A DNA stretch of 8,933 bases from Gammaproteobacteria bacterium (lineage in GTDB: Bacteria; Pseudomonadota; Gammaproteobacteria; DRLM01), in NCBI GenBank assembly GCA_015490395.1, contig WFXX01000220.1, positions 1 to 8,933 on the forward strand, read 5' to 3'. Numbering within the stretch: the first letter of the stretch is position 1; each line of letters starts with the position of its first letter. Below the pieces are notes generated by a model. It made no database searches and had not been told where the DNA came from. It worked only from the letters and a program-made list of their open reading frames with translations. Of this stretch, positions 1 to 7,579 are shown piece by piece. The position numbers were made by a program, and so were the translations under genes.

Positions 1-507
1 GTCAAGGATGCCCGCCCCGAGCACCTGCAGGCGGTGCTGGCCAAGCTGGAGGAGGCCGGGGCCAGCATCGAGACCGGGCCCGACTGGGTGAGCCTGGACA
101 TGGAGGGCCGCCGCCCCCGGGCGGTGCACGTGCACACCGCCCCCTACCCGGCCTTCCCCACGGACATGCAGGCCCAGTTCTGCGCCCTGAACTGCGTGGC
201 CGAGGGCGCGGGCTCGGTCTCGGAGTCGGTCTTCGAGAACCGCTTCATGCACGTGCAGGAGCTGCAGCGGCTGGGCGCGGACATCCGCCTGGAGGGCAAC
301 ACCGCCTTCACCCAGGGGGTGGAGCGCCTGACCGGGGCGCCGGTGATGGCCACGGACCTCAGGGCCTCGGCCAGCCTGGTCCTGGCCGGGCTGGTGGCGG
401 ACGGCGAGACGGTGGTGGACCGCATCTACCACATCGATCGCGGCTACGAGTGCATCGAGGAGAAGCTGGCCCAGCTGGGTGCGCGCATCCGGCGCGTGCC
501 GAGCTGA
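1..507 (+). CDS. murA: UDP-N-acetylglucosamine 1-carboxyvinyltransferase, C-terminal part (5' end outside window)
   Basis: This is the last 168 codons of MurA, the cytosolic enzyme that transfers enolpyruvate from PEP to UDP-GlcNAc in the first committed step of peptidoglycan synthesis; it is the fosfomycin target. The frame is open from base 1 to TGA at 505-507. The visible part carries the family hallmarks: 'FPTDMQAQF' (residues 52-60 of the fragment, with the Asp corresponding to E. coli Asp305), 'FENRFMHV', 'MATDLRASASLVLAG' and 'YHIDRGYE' (Arg147 of the fragment, matching E. coli Arg397). The 92-residue spacing between that Asp and Arg is the same as in E. coli. About 250 N-terminal residues, including the PEP-binding Cys loop, lie upstream of the window. 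hisG begins 20 bp downstream, so murA probably shares a transcript with the his genes, as in Pseudomonas. Identification is secure; only the upstream half is unseen. Confidence 0.97.
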   Translation, partial: VKDARPEHLQAVLAKLEEAGASIETGPDWVSLDMEGRRPRAVHVHTAPYPAFPTDMQAQFCALNCVAEGAGSVSESVFENRFMHVQELQRLGADIRLEGNTAFTQGVERLTGAPVMATDLRASASLVLAGLVADGETVVDRIYHIDRGYECIEEKLAQLGARIRRVPS

Positions 508-527
508 GCCCGGGCCGCGTGGAGGGC

Positions 528-1223
528 ATGACCGAGCGCCTGACCATCGCCCTGTCCAAGGGCCGCATCCTCCGAGAGGCCCTGCCCTTGCTGGCCCGGG
601 CCGGGGTGGTGCCCGTGGAGGAGCCGGGCTCCAGCCGGCGCCTGATCCTGGAGACCCGGGACCCCGGGGTGCGGCTGGTGGTGGTGCGCGCGGCGGACGT
701 GCCCACCTACGTGGCCTGGGGCGCGGCGGACCTGGGGGTGGCCGGCAAGGACGTGCTGGACGAGCACGACGGGGAGGGGCTCTACGAGCCCCTGGACCTG
801 GAGATCGCCCGCTGCCGGATGATGCTGGCCGCCCCCGAGGGCACCCCGCCGCCGGGGCGCTGGCGGGGCGGGCGGCCCCGGGTGGCCACCAAGTATCCCC
901 GGGCCACCCGGCGCTTCTTCGCCGCCCGGGGCCTGCAGGTGGAGATCATCAAGCTCTACGGCTCCATGGAGCTGGCCCCCTTGGCGGGGCTGGCGGACTA
1001 CATCGTGGACCTGGTGGACACCGGGGCCACCCTGCGGGCCAACGGCCTGGTGGCCCTGGAGCCCATCGCTCCTATCTCCTCCAGGCTGGTGGCCAACAAG
1101 GCCGCCATGAAGATCAAGCACGCCCTCATCAAGCCCTTCCTGCGGCGCATGGAGGCGGCGGTGGCGGCCCAGCGGCGGGAGCGAGAGCAGAGCGAGCGAC
1201 AGGCAGAGGGGGCACGTCCGTGA
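528..1223 (+). CDS. hisG: ATP phosphoribosyltransferase catalytic subunit, short form (HisG-S)
   Basis: This enzyme condenses ATP with PRPP to give phosphoribosyl-ATP, the first and feedback-controlled step of histidine synthesis. The 231-residue protein opens with 'LTIALSKGRI', has 'GAADLGVAGKDVL' (65-77) and carries the PRPP-binding loop 'DLVDTGATL' (161-169), followed by 'ISSRLVANKAAMK'. It lacks the roughly 80-residue C-terminal ACT-like regulatory domain of long HisG. It therefore belongs to the short class, which works as a complex with HisZ, a HisRS paralogue; no hisZ is visible here. The last 20 or so residues form a Q/E/R-rich tail beyond the usual end of short HisG. The ATG at 528 fits the family N-terminus, but a purine run (GGAGGG, 521-526) lies only one base before it. 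An in-frame GTG at 519 (adding three residues) is an alternative without a clear Shine-Dalgarno of its own. The stop overlaps the hisD start (GTGA). Confidence 0.95.
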   Translation: MTERLTIALSKGRILREALPLLARAGVVPVEEPGSSRRLILETRDPGVRLVVVRAADVPTYVAWGAADLGVAGKDVLDEHDGEGLYEPLDLEIARCRMMLAAPEGTPPPGRWRGGRPRVATKYPRATRRFFAARGLQVEIIKLYGSMELAPLAGLADYIVDLVDTGATLRANGLVALEPIAPISSRLVANKAAMKIKHALIKPFLRRMEAAVAAQRREREQSERQAEGARP

Positions 1224-2530
1224 GCGAGGCACTGCGCATCCGGCGGCTGGACACCGCCGCCGAAGGCTTCTGGGCCGAGCTGGAGCGGCTGCGGGCCTGG
1301 GAGGAGGTCTCCGACCCCCAGGTGGTGGCCACCGTCACCGAGATCCTGGAGGCGGTGCGCCGGCGGGGGGACGAGGCCCTGCTGGCCTACACCCGTCGCT
1401 TTGACCACCTGCAGGTGGCCCACGCCCGGGAGCTGGAGCTGCCCCGGCAGCGGCTGGAGACGGCCCTGGCGGGCCTGGACCGGGAGCTGCGCCAGGCCCT
1501 GGAGCTCGCCGCCGAACGCATCCGGACCTTCCACGAGCGGGAGGTGGCCCGCTCCTGGAGCTACACCGAGCCCGACGGCACCGAGCTGGGCCAGCGGGTG
1601 ACCCCCCTGGACCGGGCCGGGCTCTACGTCCCGGGGGGGCAGGCCGCCTATCCCTCCTCGGTGCTCATGAACGCTATCCCCGCCAAGGTGGCCGGGGTAG
1701 GGGAGGTGATCATGGTGGTCCCCGCCCCCGGCGGGCGGCTCAACGAGCTGGTGCTGGCGGCGGCCGCCGTGGCTGGGGTGGACCGGGTCTTCACCATCGG
1801 CGGGGCCCAGGCCGTGGCCGCCTTGGCCTACGGCACCGAGACGGTGCCCGCGGTGGACAAGATCGTCGGCCCCGGCAACATCTACGTGGCCACCGCCAAG
1901 CGCCTGGTCTTCGGGGTGGTGGGCATCGACATGATCGCGGGCCCCTCCGAGGTCCTGGTGGTGGCCGACGGCAGCGCGGACCCGGAGTGGGTGGCGGTGG
2001 ACCTCTTCGCCCAGGCCGAGCACGACGAGCGGGCCCAGGCCCTCCTGGCCTGCCCGGATCCGGCCTATCTGGACCTGGTGCAGCGGGAGATGGAGCGGCT
2101 GCTGCCAGGGATGGAGCGCCGGGAGGTCATCCGCCGCTCCCTGGAGGGGCGCGGGGCCCTGATCCGGGTGCGGGACCTGGAGGAGGCGGCGGAGGTGGCC
2201 AACCGCATCGCCCCCGAGCACCTGGAGCTGAGCCTACGGGACCCGGAGCCGGTGCTGGCGCGCATCCGCCACGCCGGGGCCATCTTCGTGGGCCACCACA
2301 GCGCCGAGGCCCTGGGCGACTACTGCGCCGGGCCCAACCACGTGCTGCCCACCTCCCGCACCGCCCGCTTCTCCTCGCCGCTCGGGGTCTACGACTTCCA
2401 GAAGCGCACGAGCATCCTGCGCTGCTCGCCCCAGGGGGCCTCGGCCTTGGGGCGCACCGCCGCCCTCCTGGCCCGGGGCGAGGGGCTCACCGCCCACGCC
2501 CGCTCCGCCGAGCTGAGGGTGCATCGCTGA
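1220..2530 (+). CDS. hisD: Histidinol dehydrogenase
   Basis: This zinc-dependent, NAD-linked cytosolic enzyme oxidises L-histidinol to histidine in two steps, the last reactions of the pathway. The 436-residue length is close to E. coli HisD (434). Visible motifs are 'YVPGGQAAYPSSVLMNAIPAKVAGV' in two parts (136-160), 'GGAQAVAALAYGTETVP' (194-210), 'VGPGNIYVATAKR' and 'DMIAGPSEVLVVAD'. Zinc ligands are predicted at Gln265, His268 ('QAEHDE'), Asp367 and His426 ('EGLTAH'). The catalytic pair is Glu333-His334 ('APEHLEL'). All sit 6-7 residues beyond their E. coli equivalents, so nothing essential is missing. The GTG start at 1220 overlaps the hisG stop by four bases. It is preceded by AGAGGGGG (1205-1212) at about 7 nt, which supports this start and coupled translation. 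Confidence 0.97.
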   Translation: MSEALRIRRLDTAAEGFWAELERLRAWEEVSDPQVVATVTEILEAVRRRGDEALLAYTRRFDHLQVAHARELELPRQRLETALAGLDRELRQALELAAERIRTFHEREVARSWSYTEPDGTELGQRVTPLDRAGLYVPGGQAAYPSSVLMNAIPAKVAGVGEVIMVVPAPGGRLNELVLAAAAVAGVDRVFTIGGAQAVAALAYGTETVPAVDKIVGPGNIYVATAKRLVFGVVGIDMIAGPSEVLVVADGSADPEWVAVDLFAQAEHDERAQALLACPDPAYLDLVQREMERLLPGMERREVIRRSLEGRGALIRVRDLEEAAEVANRIAPEHLELSLRDPEPVLARIRHAGAIFVGHHSAEALGDYCAGPNHVLPTSRTARFSSPLGVYDFQKRTSILRCSPQGASALGRTAALLARGEGLTAHARSAELRVHR

Positions 2531-2537
2531 GGGGGCC

Positions 2538-3653
2538 GTGGCGGTGGAGGCGCTGCAGGCCCTGGTGGAGCGCTGGGTGCGGCCCGAGGTGCGTGCCCTG
2601 GCTCCCTATGCCGTGCCTCCGGCCGGGGACCTGATCAAGCTGGATGCCATGGAGAACCCTTACCGCTGGCCTCCCGAGCTGGTGGAGGCCTGGCTGGAGC
2701 GGCTGCGCCGGGTGCCGCTCAACCGCTATCCGGACCCCGAGGCCCGCGAGCTGCGGGCCGCCCTGCGCCGCACCTGGGGCGTGCCCGAGGCCGCGGGGCT
2801 GGTCCTGGGCAACGGCTCGGACGAGCTCATCCAGATGATCCTCCTGGCCCTGGCCGGTCCCGGGCGCACCGCCCTGGCCCCCGAGCCCACCTTCTCCATG
2901 TACCGGATCCTGGCCGTGGCCTGTGGCCTGGGCTACGTGGGGGTGCCCCTGGGGGAGGGCTTCGCCCTGGACGGCCCCGCCTTCCTGGAGGCCCTGGAGC
3001 GTCACCGGCCCGCGGTGCTGTTCCTCGCCTGCCCCAACAACCCCACCGGCAACCTCTTCGACCCGGCCTGGGTGGAGCGGCTGCTGGAGGCCGCCCCCGG
3101 GCTGGTGGTGGTGGACGAGGCCTACGCCCCCTTCTGCGAGGCCAGCTGGCTGGACCGGGCCGGTGGCCATCCCCGGCTGCTGGTGCTGCGCACCCTCTCC
3201 AAGCTGGGCCTGGCCGGGCTGCGCCTGGGCCTGCTGGCTGGGCCGCCGGCCTGGCTGGAGCAGATCGGCAAGCTCCGCCTCCCCTACAATATCGGGGTCC
3301 TGAACCAGGCCAGCGCCCTCTTCGCCCTGGAGCACTGGGAGGTGCTGGAGGCCCAGGCCCGGCGCATCCGGGCGGACCGGGCCGCCCTGGAGAGGGCCGT
3401 GGCGGAACGACCGGGGGTCCGGGCGGTCTACCCCAGCCAGGCCAACTTCGTGCTGTTCCGGGTGTGGCCCGGGCGGGCGGAGGCGGTCTTCGAGGGCCTG
3501 CGCCGGCGGGGAGTGCTCATCCGCCTGCTGCACGGGGCCGGCCCCGGCCTGGAGGACTGCCTGCGGGTGACCGTGGGCACCCCGGAGGAGAACGCGGCCT
3601 TCCTGGAGGCCCTGGACGGGGCCTTGGCGGAGGCGGGAGGAGGAGCGCGGTGA
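2538..3653 (+). CDS. hisC: Histidinol-phosphate aminotransferase
   Basis: This PLP-dependent class I/II aminotransferase converts imidazole-acetol phosphate plus glutamate to histidinol phosphate and 2-oxoglutarate. Numbering from GTG 2538 gives 371 residues. The motifs appear in order: 'KLDAMENPY' (34-42), 'NRYPDPEARELRAAL' (62-76), 'GNGSDELIQ' (91-99), 'CPNNPTG' (165-171), 'DEAYAPF' (193-199), the PLP-lysine motif 'TLSKLGLAGLRLG' (Lys222, with the phosphate-binding Arg229) and 'CLRVTVGTPEEN' near the C-terminus. The fold is complete. The start is uncertain: GTG 2538 lies only two bases after GAGGGGG (2529-2535), while in-frame GTG 2544 lies eight bases after it and would remove two residues. 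The gap to hisD is 7 bp, and the stop overlaps the hisB start as GTGA. Some hisC paralogues also act on aromatic or phenylalanine-pathway substrates, but the his-operon location favours histidine. Confidence 0.96.
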   Translation: MAVEALQALVERWVRPEVRALAPYAVPPAGDLIKLDAMENPYRWPPELVEAWLERLRRVPLNRYPDPEARELRAALRRTWGVPEAAGLVLGNGSDELIQMILLALAGPGRTALAPEPTFSMYRILAVACGLGYVGVPLGEGFALDGPAFLEALERHRPAVLFLACPNNPTGNLFDPAWVERLLEAAPGLVVVDEAYAPFCEASWLDRAGGHPRLLVLRTLSKLGLAGLRLGLLAGPPAWLEQIGKLRLPYNIGVLNQASALFALEHWEVLEAQARRIRADRAALERAVAERPGVRAVYPSQANFVLFRVWPGRAEAVFEGLRRRGVLIRLLHGAGPGLEDCLRVTVGTPEENAAFLEALDGALAEAGGGAR

Positions 3654-4252
3654 GCGAGCGGCGGGCGCGCAGGGCGCAGGTGGAGCGCCGCACCCTGGAG
3701 ACCGAGGTGCGGGTGGCCCTGGACCTGGACGGTCGGGGCGAGGCCCGGCTGGACACCGGGGTGCCCTTCCTCGACCACATGCTGGACCAGGTGGCCCGGC
3801 ACGGGCTGCTGGACCTGGAGGTGCGGGCCCGGGGGGACCTGGCGGTGGACGCCCATCACACCGTGGAGGACGTGGGGATCACCCTGGGCCAGGCCTTCCG
3901 GGAGGCCCTGGGGGAGAAGGCGGGCCTGCGCCGCTACGGGCACGTCTACGTGCCCCTGGACGAGGCCCTGGCCCGGGTGGTGGTGGACCTCTCGGGGCGC
4001 CCGGGCCTGGTCTGGGAGGTCCCCTTCCCCCGGGCGCGCATCGGCGACTTCGACGTCGATCTTTGCCGGGAGTTCTTCCAGGGCTTCGTCAATCAGGCCG
4101 CGGTGACGCTCCACGTGGACGCCCTGCGGGGGCGCAACGCCCACCACGTGGCCGAGTCCGTGTTCAAGGCCTTCGGCCGGGCCCTGCGCGAGGCCATAGC
4201 CCTTGATCCCCGCTTGGGCGGTGCCCTTCCTTCCACCAAGGGGACCCTTTGA
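3650..4252 (+). CDS. hisB: Imidazoleglycerol-phosphate dehydratase (monofunctional)
   Basis: This manganese-dependent enzyme dehydrates imidazole glycerol phosphate to imidazole-acetol phosphate. It has 200 residues and consists of the IGPD domain alone. The metal-binding histidine signatures are intact in both sequence-related halves: 'FLDHML' (40-45) and 'ARHG' (His51), 'DAHHTVED' (67-74) and 'RNAHHVAES' (162-170). The C-terminus ends in the conserved 'PSTKGTL'. The histidinol-phosphatase domain found at the N-terminus of E. coli HisB is absent, so a separate phosphatase (HisN or HisJ type) is needed. The GTG start at 3650 overlaps the hisC stop by four bases. It has a strong Shine-Dalgarno, GGAGGAGG at 3637-3644, five bases upstream. 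Confidence 0.97.
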   Translation: MSERRARRAQVERRTLETEVRVALDLDGRGEARLDTGVPFLDHMLDQVARHGLLDLEVRARGDLAVDAHHTVEDVGITLGQAFREALGEKAGLRRYGHVYVPLDEALARVVVDLSGRPGLVWEVPFPRARIGDFDVDLCREFFQGFVNQAAVTLHVDALRGRNAHHVAESVFKAFGRALREAIALDPRLGGALPSTKGTL

Positions 4253-4267
4253 AGGGGAGAGGCCGCC

Positions 4268-4924
4268 GTGGCCGGGCGCGGGGGCATCGCCGTCATCGAC
4301 TACGGGATGGGCAACCTGCGCTCGGTGGCCAAGGCCCTGGAGCACGCCGCCCCGGGCCGGCCGGTGACGGTGACGGGGGATCCGGAGCGGGTGCTGGCCG
4401 CCGAGCGGGTGGTCTTCCCTGGGGTAGGGGCCGTGGGGGACTGCATGGCCGAGCTGCGCCGCCGGGGCCTGGACCAGGCCCTGCAGGAGGTGGCCGCCGC
4501 CGGCCGGCCCTTGCTGGGCATCTGCCTGGGGCTCCAGGCCCTCTTCGAGCGCAGCGAGGAGAGCGGGGGGGTGGTCGGGCTGGGGCTGCTGCCGGGCGAG
4601 GTGCGGGCCTTCCCCGACCCCCTCCTGGAGCCCGGGACCGGCCGCCGCCTCAAGGTGCCCCACATGGGCTGGAACCAGGTCCACCCCACTCGACCCCATC
4701 CCCTGTGGGAGGGCATCGCGCCGGGCGAGCGCTTCTACTTCGTACACAGCTACCATGCCCGACCGACGCGGGGGGAGGACGTGGCCGCCACCTGTGAGTA
4801 CGGGCTGCGCTTCCCCTGCGCCGTGGCCCGTGGCAGCCTGTTCGCCGTGCAGTTCCACCCGGAGAAGAGCCAGCGGGCGGGGCTGCGCCTGCTGGCCAAC
4901 TTCGCCGGCTGGGAGCCCGCCTGA
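4268..4924 (+). CDS. hisH: Imidazole glycerol phosphate synthase, glutamine amidotransferase subunit
   Basis: HisH hydrolyses glutamine and channels the ammonia to HisF within the IGP synthase heterodimer. The 218 residues form a class I (triad) glutamine amidotransferase. The N-terminal 'IAVIDYGMGNLRSV' (7-20) is typical of the family. The nucleophile is Cys86 in 'GICLGLQAL', and the rest of the triad is His197 and Glu199 in 'QFHPEKSQ'. The HisH-specific 'VPHMGWNQV' and 'FYFVHSYH' (156-163) are also present. The GTG start at 4268 is 15 bp after the hisB stop. A purine-rich AGGGGAGAGG (4253-4262) overlapping that junction serves as ribosome binding site. Its partner hisF lies two genes downstream, with hisA between them, the usual proteobacterial order. 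No residue looks abnormal. Confidence 0.97.
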   Translation: MAGRGGIAVIDYGMGNLRSVAKALEHAAPGRPVTVTGDPERVLAAERVVFPGVGAVGDCMAELRRRGLDQALQEVAAAGRPLLGICLGLQALFERSEESGGVVGLGLLPGEVRAFPDPLLEPGTGRRLKVPHMGWNQVHPTRPHPLWEGIAPGERFYFVHSYHARPTRGEDVAATCEYGLRFPCAVARGSLFAVQFHPEKSQRAGLRLLANFAGWEPA

Positions 4925-4963
4925 GGGAGGCGGGCGAGGAGCAAAGGGGGACGCGCGAGAGCC

Positions 4964-5712
4964 ATGCTGGTCATACCCGCCATCGACCTCAAGGACGGCA
5001 AGTGCGTGCGCCTGCGCCAGGGGCGCAAGGAGGAAGAGACGGTCTTCTCCGACGACCCCTTGGCGGTGGCCGACCGCTGGGTGGAGGCCGGTGCCCGGCG
5101 GCTGCACATCGTGGACCTCAATGGGGCCTTCACCGGCCGGCCGGTGAACGAGAAGGCCATCCGCCGCATCGCCCAGGCCCACCCGGACCTGCCCATCCAG
5201 GTGGGGGGCGGGATCCGGGACGACGACACCATCGAGCGCTATCTGGACATGGGGGTGCAGTACGTCATCCTGGGCACCCACGCCGTCACCGCCCCTCACT
5301 TCGTGGGGGACGCCTGCTCGGAGTTCCCGGGCCACATCCTGGTGGGTCTGGACGCCCGGGAGGGCAAGGTGGCCATCGATGGCTGGTCCAAGCTTTCCCA
5401 CCACGATGTGGTGGAGCTGGCCCGGCGCTTCGAGCAGGAGGGGGTGGAGGCCATCGTCTACACCGACATCTCCCGGGACGGGATGATGAGCGGGGTGAAC
5501 GTGGAGGCCACCGTGCGCCTGGCCCGGGCCCTGCACATCCCGGTCATCGCCTCGGGCGGCGTGGCCTCCTTGGAGGACGTGCGGCGCCTGTGTGAGGTGG
5601 CCGAAGAGGGGATCCTGGGCGCGGTGGTGGGCCGGGCCCTGTACGAGGGCTCGGTGGACCTGGCCGAGGCCCAGCGTCTGGCCGACGAGCTCTGCGGGGG
5701 CGGGGTCTCCTG

Positions 5713-5713
<1 letters not shown>
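4964..5713 (+). CDS. hisA: ProFAR isomerase (phosphoribosylformimino-AICAR-phosphate isomerase)
   Basis: HisA performs the Amadori-type isomerisation of ProFAR to PRFAR. It is a 249-residue (beta/alpha)8 barrel homologous to HisF. The catalytic aspartates are Asp8 ('IPAIDLKDG') and Asp130 ('VGLDARE'), with Thr167 in 'YTDISRDG'. The two phosphate-binding glycine motifs, one per half-barrel, are 'VGGGIRD' (80-86) and 'ASGGVASLED' (196-205). The ATG at 4964 gives the exact family N-terminus and no earlier in-frame start is seen in the 39-bp gap after hisH. Its Shine-Dalgarno is poor, because the best match AAAGGGGG (4943-4950) is 13 bases away. The stop shares one base with the hisF start (TGATG), so translation of the two is probably coupled. 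Confidence 0.97.
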
Positions 5714-6474
<761 letters not shown>

Positions 6475-6484
6475 GGGCGGCGCC

Positions 6485-6901
6485 GTGAGCGGCTGGCTGG
6501 AGGCGGTGCGCTGGAACGCCGAGGGTCTGGTGCCGGTGGTGGCCCAGGAGGCCGCTCCCCCGCATCGGGTCCTCATGCTGGCCTGGATGAACCGCGAGGC
6601 CCTAGCCCGCACCGTGGCCACGGGGCGGGCGGTGTACTGGTCCCGCTCCCGGGGGCGGCTCTGGGCCAAGGGGGAGCGCTCCGGACACGTGCAGCGGGTG
6701 CGGGAGATCCGCCTGGACTGCGACGGGGACACCCTCCTGCTCCTGGTGGAGCAGGAGGGCCTGGCTTGCCACACCGGTCGCCGGAGCTGCTTCTACCGGC
6801 GCCTGGAGGGGGATGCCTGGGCCGAGGCCGAGCCCGTGGCCCGGGACCCGCGGGCCATCTACGGGGAGCAGGACGGGGAGGTGAGCGGCGATGGCGGCTG
6901 A
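6485..6901 (+). CDS. hisI: Phosphoribosyl-AMP cyclohydrolase
   Basis: This zinc metalloenzyme opens the adenine ring of phosphoribosyl-AMP, the third step of the pathway. It has 138 residues as a stand-alone HisI, not fused to HisE as in E. coli. Family motifs are 'VLMLAWMNREAL' (29-40), 'YWSRSRGRLWAKGE' (51-64), 'SGHVQRVREIRLDCDGD' (66-82, with Asp78, Asp80 and Asp82 for magnesium and Cys79 for zinc) and 'CHTGRRSCFYR' (95-105, with Cys95 and Cys102 for zinc). The GTG start at 6485 has GAGGG (6473-6477) seven bases upstream. The 3' end overlaps the hisE start by 11 bp and also holds the hisE ribosome binding site. In E. coli and many other bacteria the two activities are one fused protein. 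Confidence 0.97.
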   Translation: MSGWLEAVRWNAEGLVPVVAQEAAPPHRVLMLAWMNREALARTVATGRAVYWSRSRGRLWAKGERSGHVQRVREIRLDCDGDTLLLLVEQEGLACHTGRRSCFYRRLEGDAWAEAEPVARDPRAIYGEQDGEVSGDGG

Positions 6902-7232
6902 GGAGAACGTGCTGGCCCGCCTGGCCGAGGTGCTGGAGGCGCGCAAGAGGGCCGATCCCGAGCGCTCCTACGTGGCCTCCCTCTACGCCCGGGGCCTGGA
7001 CGCCGTCCTGCGCAAGGTGGGCGAGGAGGCCCTGGAGGTGGTGCTGGCGGCCCGGGACGGGGACCGGGGGGCCCTGGTCAAGGAGGTGGCCGACCTCTGG
7101 TTCCACACCCTGGTGCTGCTGGCCCGGGAGGGCCTGGGCCCCAGCCAGGTCCTGGCCGAGCTGGAGCGCCGCCTCGGCCGCTCGGGCCTGGAGGAGAAGG
7201 CCCGGCGCTCGCGGTGCAGCTCCGCGGGTTAG
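6891..7232 (+). CDS. hisE: Phosphoribosyl-ATP pyrophosphatase
   Basis: HisE hydrolyses phosphoribosyl-ATP to phosphoribosyl-AMP and pyrophosphate, the second step. The 113-residue all-alpha protein is MazG-like. The helix 'LRKVGEEALEVVLAA' (40-54) supplies acidic residues Glu45, Glu46 and Glu49, and 'VKEVADLWFH' (63-72) supplies Glu65 and Asp68 for magnesium. The ending 'RSGLEEKARRS' is typical, followed by a short extra tail. The ATG at 6891 lies inside hisI, with GGGGAGGTGA (6875-6884), an almost ideal anti-16S match, six bases upstream. It can therefore be translated independently or by coupling. It is the last his gene; a 54-bp gap with a hairpin separates it from tatA. The HIT-family gene often found at this point in relatives is absent. 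Confidence 0.96.
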   Translation: MAAEENVLARLAEVLEARKRADPERSYVASLYARGLDAVLRKVGEEALEVVLAARDGDRGALVKEVADLWFHTLVLLAREGLGPSQVLAELERRLGRSGLEEKARRSRCSSAG

Positions 7233-7247
7233 AATGATCTTTTCGCT

Positions 7248-7268
7248 CGCCGCCGGGCGCCGGCGGCG
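7248..7268 (+). promoter_or_regulatory. Perfect GC hairpin in the hisE-tatA gap
   Basis: Arms CGCCGCCGG (7248-7256) and CCGGCGGCG (7260-7268) are exact reverse complements around a 3-base loop, GCG. No U-run follows on either strand, so it is not a canonical intrinsic terminator. It ends six bases before the tatA Shine-Dalgarno (GGAGAGAG, 7275-7282). It could slow or attenuate read-through from his, stabilise or define an mRNA end, or affect tatA initiation. The structure is directly visible; its role is inference, and high GC makes chance hairpins more likely. Confidence 0.45.
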
Positions 7269-7286
7269 CCATACGGAGAGAGCAGC

Positions 7287-7565
7287 ATGGGCATCAGCAT
7301 CTGGCAGCTTCTGATCATCCTCCTCATCGTGCTGCTGCTGTTCGGGGCGAAGCGGCTGCGCACCCTGGGCTCGGACCTGGGCAGCGCGGTGAAGGGCTTT
7401 CGCGAGGCCCTGGGCGAAGCCGAGCGCGAGGAGCAGCCCCCGCCCCGCCTGGAGCGGCGCGAGGGGGAGCGGCCCACGGCCGAGCAGGCCGGGCGCACGG
7501 TGGAGGGCGAGGCCGTGGAGGCTACCCGGCCTCCGCCTGAGGAGGGGACCCGGGGCAAGGCCTGA
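7287..7565 (+). CDS. tatA: Sec-independent protein translocase subunit TatA
   Basis: TatA forms the multimeric part of the twin-arginine export pathway, which moves folded proteins across the inner membrane. The 92-residue protein has a short N-terminal transmembrane helix, 'ISIWQLLIILLIVLLLF' (3-19), then the Phe19-Gly20 hinge. An amphipathic helix, 'AKRLRTLGSDLGSAVKGFREAL' in parts (21-42), follows, and then a charged, Pro/Glu-rich disordered tail. It is very close to E. coli TatA in its first 40 residues. TatE is excluded as an alternative only by context, since it sits directly with tatB and tatC. The ATG at 7287 has GGAGAGAG about five bases upstream. The upstream gap is the only likely place for a new promoter in this block, though no convincing -35 box is visible. 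Confidence 0.95.
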   Translation: MGISIWQLLIILLIVLLLFGAKRLRTLGSDLGSAVKGFREALGEAEREEQPPPRLERREGERPTAEQAGRTVEGEAVEATRPPPEEGTRGKA

Positions 7566-7579
7566 GGCCCGGTGCCCCC

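Noticed and set aside
507..528. Histidine leader peptide or attenuator before hisG
   Set aside because: The gap is only 20 bp, with no His-codon run and no room for alternative hairpins.
444..1232. 262-codon minus-strand open frame opposite hisG
   Set aside because: It is antisense to a complete hisG and has a repetitive Gly/His/Pro-rich translation without recognisable motifs.
998..2221. 407-codon minus-strand open frame over hisG/hisD
   Set aside because: It is a shadow of hisD, with low-complexity Gly/His/Pro-rich translation, no family motif and no independent gap or ribosome binding site.
3428..5536. 702-codon open frame on the minus strand spanning hisC to hisA
   Set aside because: It lies antisense to five well-identified genes. 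Its composition is rich in Gly, Pro, His, Gln and Ala with no recognisable domain. Long stop-free antisense frames are expected when GC is this high.
7248..7268. Hairpin as a Rho-independent terminator of the his operon
   Set aside because: The stem is strong, but no T-run follows on the plus strand. The T-rich patch lies before the hairpin, and reading the minus strand it gives A residues, so a canonical terminator is not supported.
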